Shown here: piece after piece, positions 6,067 through 11,028 of the stretch
Layout of the letters: the number at the start of each line of letters is the position of its first letter
Numbering within the stretch: position 1 is the first letter of the stretch
Source of the DNA: Acidobacteriota bacterium
Lineage (GTDB): Bacteria; Acidobacteriota; UBA6911; RPQK01; JADFOI01
NCBI GenBank assembly: GCA_022545645.1
Contig: JACZQQ010000073.1
Span: forward strand, 1-11,028
Reading direction: 5' to 3'
Length of the DNA stretch: 11,028 nt
Made by a program: the position numbers and the translations under genes
Notes under the pieces: model-generated
Database searches by the model: none
The model's input: only the letters and a program-made list of their open reading frames with translations
Told to the model about the DNA's origin: nothing

Positions 6067-6095
6067 TTGACACCCCAGAGGCGCTGTGTTAGTTT
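6067..6095 (+). promoter_or_regulatory. Candidate sigma70-type promoter of metK-ahcY
   Basis: TTGACA at 6067-6072 is a perfect -35 consensus. After exactly 17 bp comes TAGTTT (6090-6095), which keeps the first, second and last bases of the -10 consensus. The predicted start at about 6102 leaves a leader of roughly 30 bases carrying the AGGGGGT ribosome site at 6122-6128. The promoter begins right after the repeat block, as expected if the repeats occupy non-functional spacer. Confidence 0.5.
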
Positions 6096-6132
6096 TTGCC
6101 TCTACGCAAAGCCGATTTTCCAGGGGGTCTTG

Positions 6133-7314
6133 ATGTCAAGAAAGGGCAGACATTTATTTACGTCGGAGTCAGTAACCGAAGGGCATCCCGATAAAATCGC
6201 CGATCAGATCTCGGATGCCATTTTGGATGGGGTCCTGGAGCAGGAACCGCATGGCCGGGTGGCCTGCGAGACCCTGGTGACGACCGGACTGGTCATCATC
6301 GCCGGAGAGATCACCACCAAAGGCTATGTGGACTTTCCTGCGGTGGCCAGAGAAGTCATTCGTGATGTGGGGTATACGCGGTCCGAATATGGAATCGATT
6401 ATGAAACCTGCGGCGTCATCAGTTCCGTTGACCGGCAGTCCTCGGATATCGCTCAGGGAGTGGATACCGGCGGTGCCGGTGATCAGGGATTGATGTTCGG
6501 CTATGCCTGCTCGGAAACTCCCCAGCTCATGCCCATGCCCATCGTTCTGGCTCATCAATTGGTCAAGCGGCTGGCCCAGTGTCGAAAGCAGGGAATCATT
6601 GATTGGCTCCGGCCCGATGGCAAGTCACAGGTTACGGTGGAGTACGAGGGAGACAAACCGGTTCGAGTGGATGCCGTTGTAATTGCTGCTCAGCATAACC
6701 CCGAGGTCACGAATGACGAGATCGCACAGACCATCCAGGAAAAAGTGATCAAGCCCGTCATTTCCGAAGAATTACTCGACAGGGACACCAAGTTTCACAT
6801 CAATCCCACCGGCCGTTTTGTCATCGGAGGGCCTCAGGGAGATTGTGGTGTGACGGGACGCAAAATCATTGTCGATACCTACGGCGGCGTAGGCAGCCAT
6901 GGCGGAGGGGCTTTTTCAGGTAAGGATCCCTCTAAAGTCGACCGGTCGGCTTCCTACATGGCTCGTTACATCGCCAAGAATTGTGTGGCTGCAGGTTTGG
7001 CCGAACGTATGGAAATTCAGCTGGCCTATGCCATTGGGGTTGCCGAGCCCGTCTCCCTTCTGGTGGACACCTTCGGTACCGAGCGGTTGAGCGAAGAAAC
7101 GATTGAAGAGCTGATTCGAGCTCATTTTCCACTGACTCCTCAGAAAATCATCGATTTACTCAACTTGAGGCAGCCGATTTTTCGAAAAACCGCGGCCTAT
7201 GGTCACTTTGGAAGAGAAGACGAAGGTTTCACTTGGGAGCTCACCGACAAGGCCGACCTTCTGCGCCGTGAAGCAGGGCTCGCTGAGATGGACGCCAAAC
7301 AGGTCATCGGTTAG
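6133..7314 (+). CDS. metK: S-adenosylmethionine synthetase (methionine adenosyltransferase)
   Basis: MetK makes S-adenosylmethionine from methionine and ATP, releasing phosphate and pyrophosphate; it is a cytoplasmic enzyme that supplies methyl groups for most methylations. With the ATG at 6133, preceded by AGGGGGT four bases upstream, the protein has 393 residues and begins MSRKGRHLFTSESVTEGHPDK, as the family does. Extending to the TTG at 6067 would add 22 residues and run through the promoter-like site, so it is unlikely. Motifs are the ATP-site 'GHPDK' (17-21), signature 1 'GAGDQGLMFGY' (114-124), 'GDCGVTGRKIIVDTYGG' and signature 2 'GGGAFSGKD' (257-265). All three domains look complete. 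It is followed by ahcY after 56 bp, so the two steps of the SAM cycle are probably co-transcribed. I see no known SAM riboswitch pattern in the leader. Confidence 0.96.
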   Translation: MSRKGRHLFTSESVTEGHPDKIADQISDAILDGVLEQEPHGRVACETLVTTGLVIIAGEITTKGYVDFPAVAREVIRDVGYTRSEYGIDYETCGVISSVDRQSSDIAQGVDTGGAGDQGLMFGYACSETPQLMPMPIVLAHQLVKRLAQCRKQGIIDWLRPDGKSQVTVEYEGDKPVRVDAVVIAAQHNPEVTNDEIAQTIQEKVIKPVISEELLDRDTKFHINPTGRFVIGGPQGDCGVTGRKIIVDTYGGVGSHGGGAFSGKDPSKVDRSASYMARYIAKNCVAAGLAERMEIQLAYAIGVAEPVSLLVDTFGTERLSEETIEELIRAHFPLTPQKIIDLLNLRQPIFRKTAAYGHFGREDEGFTWELTDKADLLRREAGLAEMDAKQVIG

Positions 7315-7370
7315 CCCCACGAGCATCATTCAGAACAACCAGTACAACAGCTTTTAAGGGAGAGAACTCC

Positions 7371-8627
7371 ATGGACTTCGATATTAAAGATCCTTCTCTG
7401 GCTCAAAAGGGATTGGACCGGATTGAATGGGCAGACCAGTCCATGCCCGTCCTGAGATTGATTCGGGAACGGTTTGAAAAGGAAAAGCCTCTGAAGGGAG
7501 TTCGCGTTGCGGCCTGCCTCCATGTGACGACCGAGACCGCTAATCTGGCCCGCACTCTCAAGGCCGGGGGTGCTGAACTGCGAATCTGCGCCTCCAACCC
7601 GCTCAGCACCCAGGATGACACGGCAGCTTCGCTGGTGAAGGATTTTGAAATCCCCGTCTTTGCCATCAGGGGGGAAGACAATGATACCTATTACGCACAC
7701 CTTCACTCCGCACTGGAGACGGGACCCCAGATCACCATGGATGACGGTGCCGATCTGGTGAGCGCAATCTTGTCGGATAAAAAGGAATTCATTCCGGGCA
7801 TCATGGGCAGCACCGAGGAGACGACCACCGGGATCATTCGCCTGCGCAGTATGGCCGAAGACAAGGTTTTGCGCTTTCCCGTGATTTCTGTGAACGATGC
7901 CAATACCAAGCATCTTTTTGACAATCGATACGGGACGGGTCAGTCCACGCTGGATGGAATTATTCGAGCCACCAATTTGCTCTTGGCCGGCACCCGCTTT
8001 GTGGTGGTGGGTTATGGCTGGTGCGGACGAGGGGTGGCCATGCGAGCCCGAGGAATGGGGGCCCACGTCGTGGTGTGCGAGGTGGAAGCGGTCAGGGCCC
8101 TGGAAGCGATCATGGATGGATACCAGGTGATGCCTATCGGCGAGGCTGCCAAAGTCGGAAAGATCTTCGTGACCCTAACCGGCAACAAGAATGTCATTCG
8201 CAGGGAGCACTTCGAGGTCATGCTCGACGGTGCCGTGGTGGCCAACTCCGGGCATTTCAACGTCGAGCTCGATATCCCCGGTCTGGAAGCCCTGAGCACA
8301 CAGAAGCGGACGGTTCGAGAGTGCCTCGAGGAATATCTTATGCCCGACGGTCGCCACATCTATCTCCTGGCGGAGGGCCGTCTCATTAATTTGGCGGCTG
8401 CCGAAGGGCATCCCGCATCGGTGATGGATATGTCCTTTGCCAACCAGGCACTCTCGGCCGAGTATCTGGTGAAACACCACGGGGAGCTGAAACCTCAAGT
8501 GTATGTCGTCCCCCCTGAGATCGATCAGGAGATTGCCCGTCTGAAGCTCTCTTCCATGGACGTGCAGATCGATGAACTGACCGATGAGCAGGAAACCTAC
8601 CTGGCCTCCTGGGCCGAGGGAACGTAG
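7371..8627 (+). CDS. ahcY: Adenosylhomocysteinase (S-adenosylhomocysteine hydrolase)
   Basis: AhcY reversibly splits S-adenosylhomocysteine into adenosine and homocysteine, removing the inhibitory product of methyl transfer. It is an NAD-containing cytoplasmic tetramer. The 418-residue form is the shorter type, without the roughly 40-residue insertion of many proteobacterial enzymes, and it ends in 'YLASWAEGT' rather than the Tyr-Arg-Tyr tail of the human-like form. Visible parts are 'HVTTET' (51-56), 'GSTEETTTG' (146-154), 'NDANTKHLFDNRYGTGQS' (175-192) with Lys180 and Asp184 at the catalytic positions, and the Rossmann 'GYGWCGRG' (214-221) with Glu237 near the NAD ribose site. The ATG at 7371 has AAGGGAGAG upstream. 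It follows metK by 56 bp with no terminator-like hairpin between. Confidence 0.96.
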   Translation: MDFDIKDPSLAQKGLDRIEWADQSMPVLRLIRERFEKEKPLKGVRVAACLHVTTETANLARTLKAGGAELRICASNPLSTQDDTAASLVKDFEIPVFAIRGEDNDTYYAHLHSALETGPQITMDDGADLVSAILSDKKEFIPGIMGSTEETTTGIIRLRSMAEDKVLRFPVISVNDANTKHLFDNRYGTGQSTLDGIIRATNLLLAGTRFVVVGYGWCGRGVAMRARGMGAHVVVCEVEAVRALEAIMDGYQVMPIGEAAKVGKIFVTLTGNKNVIRREHFEVMLDGAVVANSGHFNVELDIPGLEALSTQKRTVRECLEEYLMPDGRHIYLLAEGRLINLAAAEGHPASVMDMSFANQALSAEYLVKHHGELKPQVYVVPPEIDQEIARLKLSSMDVQIDELTDEQETYLASWAEGT

Positions 8628-8630
8628 GAG

Positions 8631-8739
8631 GCTGACAACTGACAGCTGACACTGACAGCTGACAACAGAGCAACTCCTAACTTTTGGATTCTGACTTCTG
8701 ACTTCTGACCTCTAATCTACTGTCAGTTGTCAGCTTTTT
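8631..8739 (+). terminator. 15-bp inverted repeat with T run behind ahcY
   Basis: GCTGACAACTGACAG (8631-8645), three bases after the ahcY TAG, is exactly complementary to CTGTCAGTTGTCAGC (8720-8734), which is followed at once by TTTTT (8735-8739). The arms plus T run fit a terminator-like stem, though the 74-base loop is unusually long. The loop itself consists of repeated units: further CTGACAGCTGACA copies near 8646-8668, then CTGACTTCTGACTTCTGACC at 8690-8709. Other pairings are possible, so termination here is an inference. Confidence 0.45.
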
Positions 8740-8781
8740 CCCATCCTCCTGTCTCCTCTTTCCTTGTGCTATCATCAGCCC

Positions 8782-9504
8782 ATGAGTTTTGGCCCGAGAT
8801 CGACGATGAGGCTGGGTCCCACCATGACCCCTATGGTCAAGTACCTGGTGATTGCCTGTGCGGGTGCCTTTCTTCTGCAGTCGCTGGGAGACAACCGGGC
8901 CATGATCCAGATTTTCGGACTAACTCCTTCCGCAGTCCTCAGCAAGCTTTTTGTGTGGCAGATCGTCACCTATCTTTTTCTTCACGGGGGATTTGGGCAC
9001 TTGTTCTGGAACATGATCCCGCTCTGGATGTTCGGCTCCGAACTGGAGCGCTACTGGGGCGGCAAGGAGTTCTTGAGGTTCTTCTTGATTACCGGCATCG
9101 GAGCCGGACTGTTGTCGATTGCCGTGCAGCCTTTCTCTCCCATACCGACCATCGGAGCCAGCGGCGCTGTCTACGGTATCTTGATGGCCTACGGGCTCAT
9201 GTTTCCGGAACGGATGGTGTACCTCTACTTTCTCTTTCCCGTCAAAGTGAAATACTTTGTGACCTTTCTAGGTGTCGTCACCTTTTATTCCGCTTTGAGT
9301 TCACCGGGTGGTCCCATTGCCCACATGGCTCATCTGGGAGGCATGGTCTTTGGCTTTCTCTACATGAAAGGTTTGCTGTCCCCGTCCGTGGTGCGTCAGA
9401 GCTACCAGCGCTGGAAGCTGCAACGGATGCGGAAGAAATTCAAGGTATACGACAGCCAGAGAAGAGAACAAAAAGAAAAGAAAGACGATTTCTGGATCAA
9501 CTGA
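8782..9504 (+). CDS. Rhomboid-family intramembrane serine protease
   Basis: Rhomboids are polytopic membrane proteases that cut substrates within or near their transmembrane segments. With the ATG at 8782 the protein has 240 residues. About six hydrophobic segments can be made out from roughly residue 18 to 196. The motif 'HGGFGHLFWNM' (from 68, with Asn77 in the oxyanion position), the catalytic serine in 'GASG' (Ser127) and the catalytic histidine in 'AHLGG' (His184) are all present, so it should be active. A basic, hydrophilic tail of about 40 residues follows and probably faces the cytoplasm. No clear ribosome site precedes 8782; a TTG at 8764 or the ATGs at 8806 and 8824 are alternatives. 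The substrate is unknown. It converges on the M48 protease gene, their stop codons 2 bp apart. Confidence 0.9.
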   Translation: MSFGPRSTMRLGPTMTPMVKYLVIACAGAFLLQSLGDNRAMIQIFGLTPSAVLSKLFVWQIVTYLFLHGGFGHLFWNMIPLWMFGSELERYWGGKEFLRFFLITGIGAGLLSIAVQPFSPIPTIGASGAVYGILMAYGLMFPERMVYLYFLFPVKVKYFVTFLGVVTFYSALSSPGGPIAHMAHLGGMVFGFLYMKGLLSPSVVRQSYQRWKLQRMRKKFKVYDSQRREQKEKKDDFWIN

Positions 9505-9506
9505 AG

Positions 9507-10973
9507 TTACCGTCTTCCCGCTTCGATCACCTTGACCAGCGTGCCTGCCCTCAGGGACTGATCGACATCGATACGATTCAGTCGAGACAGCGCCTCCGCA
9601 TTCATCCTGGGATTGTCTACAGCCTGGGCAATCTGATGCAGGGTTTGCCCCCGCCGGGCCGTGCGAATCTGCAGCCGATCGGGTTGGACATTCAAAAGTT
9701 TCCGGTCTCTCAATCTGGAAAAGCTGGTGAGGCTGTCTTCGAATGTCCTGGCGTATTTGGAGAAACTCTGGTTGGGGGCCAGACCGAGGATCTGATAGAG
9801 CCTTCCCCTGAAGTCGATGAAGGCGGCCAGCCCGCTGAGTCGATTTCCCTGGGAATCCTGAAACCGGTAGGTGCCTATAAAAGCACGATTGCCATTGATG
9901 CGGGTGTTCTCCCCTTCCAGCAATTCCACGCCCGACTGCTCGGCCAAATTTCTGGCGTACTCTCCCGGAGAGGTGCCTTCCGGGGCTTCGGCCAGGGTCA
10001 ATTGAATCGCAGCGTCTTCACTGGCTGGCGCAGAGACGACGGCTTGCTTGCTGTTTTGCACCCGCCATCCCGTTGGAATGCGAATCCTGAACTCCAAGTC
10101 GGGATGGACAAACCACCCGTCTGACCGAAATCCCTCCCGTGGATTTTCTCCGAATACAATGCCGCTGATGCGCCTGAGGAAGGTTTCCCGGTTGACGATC
10201 CAACGCTTTTCGGGTTGAGCACGAACAAGGGTTTCGGCCTCCCGCCGGGTCGCGGTGATTCGATCCGGTGGAGCGGGATGGCTGGAAAGCCAGTCGGGAA
10301 TCGATTGACTGGAGTCCTCCCTCATTTGTTGAAAAACGACGAAGAACTTGCTCAGTTCCCGAGGGTCGTAACCCCCCAGGCTCATATATTCCACGCCCAA
10401 CTCATCGGATTGCCGTTCATCATCACGACCGTATTTGAGGGAGAGCATTCCCACACCCACTTGAGCAAATTCACTCAGCTGGGAGAAAGTGGGTGAAAGA
10501 ACGCTTCCCAATCCCAATCCCACCCCAAAGAGCTGACTCTTGCTGATTTGCGAGACCGAGTGTCGAGCCGTGACGTGTCCGATTTCATGTCCCATCACCC
10601 CGGCCAGTTCGGCCTCGTTGTTCATGTAGGCCAGGATCTCCCGTGTGAAATAAATATAACCTCCGGGAAGGGCAAAGGCGTTGACGATCGGGCTATCGAC
10701 GACGTTGAAGTGCCACTCCAGTTCGGGACGATGAGAGAGGACGGCCAGCTCTTGCCCGATCTCATTGAAGTAACTCTGCAGATCGGAGTCTTCCACCCGT
10801 CCGAACTGGGCCAGCACCTCGGGATGGGCTTCTCGTCCGTATGCGATCTCCTGACTTTCTGAAATCAGGACGATCTGGCGTTTCCCGGTGACCGGGTTTC
10901 GGGCACAGCCGCTCAATAGCAGAAGGGACAAAAGAAGAAGAAAGGGACGGTAAATACGCTTCCTATTGGGCAT
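9507..10973 (-). CDS. M48-family metalloprotease, lipoprotein with LysM-like C-terminal domain
   Basis: This is a 488-residue zinc protease likely anchored in the cell envelope. A positively charged start (PNRKRIYR) and a Leu-rich core end in the lipobox LLSGC, with Cys23 as the lipid-modified residue. The peptidase domain carries HEIGH at 129-133 (two His ligands and the catalytic Glu) and a downstream 'RDDERQSDE' segment whose first Glu (186) probably provides the third zinc ligand. 'LSSHPAPPDRI' follows. Residues about 435-484 ('RTARRGQTLHQIA ... LRAGTLVKVIE') look like a LysM-type domain. The nearest known group is the BepA/YfgC-like periplasmic proteases of outer-membrane quality control, but the specific role is not shown. 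The ATG at 10973 has GAGG nine bases upstream; a TTG at 10982 is an unlikely alternative. Confidence 0.9.
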   Translation of the reverse strand: MPNRKRIYRPFLLLLSLLLLSGCARNPVTGKRQIVLISESQEIAYGREAHPEVLAQFGRVEDSDLQSYFNEIGQELAVLSHRPELEWHFNVVDSPIVNAFALPGGYIYFTREILAYMNNEAELAGVMGHEIGHVTARHSVSQISKSQLFGVGLGLGSVLSPTFSQLSEFAQVGVGMLSLKYGRDDERQSDELGVEYMSLGGYDPRELSKFFVVFQQMREDSSQSIPDWLSSHPAPPDRITATRREAETLVRAQPEKRWIVNRETFLRRISGIVFGENPREGFRSDGWFVHPDLEFRIRIPTGWRVQNSKQAVVSAPASEDAAIQLTLAEAPEGTSPGEYARNLAEQSGVELLEGENTRINGNRAFIGTYRFQDSQGNRLSGLAAFIDFRGRLYQILGLAPNQSFSKYARTFEDSLTSFSRLRDRKLLNVQPDRLQIRTARRGQTLHQIAQAVDNPRMNAEALSRLNRIDVDQSLRAGTLVKVIEAGRR

Positions 10974-11028
10974 GATTATCAACCTCTAGTATAACCGACT
11001 CATCTGTAGAGGATCGAAGATGAAGTCT

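Noticed and set aside
8727..10124. A 465-codon open frame on the plus strand
   Set aside because: It runs through the rhomboid gene in another frame and then opposite the M48 gene. Both of those have full family motifs, while this translation shows none and is rich in Arg, Ser and Pro as expected of a shadow frame.
10981..11018. TATACT (minus strand, 10993-10988) as the -10 box of the M48 gene
   Set aside because: The transcript would start at about 10981, downstream of the GAGG ribosome site at 10983-10986, and no good -35 box is found at a suitable distance.

Overview
The window reads as ordinary chromosomal DNA of a free-living, probably Gram-negative bacterium. It has moderate-to-high GC, tightly packed genes, and short intergenic regions full of low-complexity repeats. 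Menaquinone would be made by the futalosine route (MqnC), and there is a lipoprotein metalloprotease of the kind found in the cell envelope. The protein families and the repeat-rich spacers suggest Acidobacteriota or a similar deep-branching phylum, but this rests on memory and is weak; the sequence alone does not fix the lineage.

Layout, left to right. The 3' end of an acyl-CoA dehydrogenase gene enters from the left edge (2-385). It is followed by mqnC, a radical-SAM enzyme of menaquinone synthesis (442-1521). A repeat-filled spacer leads to a compact arginine operon, argR-argG-argH-argF (1755-5791). Its genes overlap or nearly abut. They encode the arginine repressor and the three enzymes that turn ornithine into arginine. 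A good ARG-box operator, with a half-conserved second box 21 bp downstream, lies over the promoter and the start of argR.

A 341-bp spacer (5792-6132) carries several repeat types, including a three-hairpin element, and ends in a promoter-like site. Next come metK and ahcY (6133-8627), which make S-adenosylmethionine and recycle S-adenosylhomocysteine and are probably co-transcribed. A 15-bp inverted repeat followed by a T run closes this unit. A rhomboid-family membrane serine protease (8782-9504) then converges on a minus-strand M48-family lipoprotein metalloprotease with a LysM-like C-terminus (9507-10973). The two stop codons are 2 bp apart.

I see no phage, transposase, CRISPR, toxin-antitoxin, tRNA or rRNA sequence, and no convincing new gene system. 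The unusual material is non-coding: the arg operator with an apparently leaderless argR, inverted copies of repeat blocks on either side of the arg operon (including an exact 18-mer), recurring three-base-loop hairpins, the three-hairpin element, and the inverted repeat behind ahcY.
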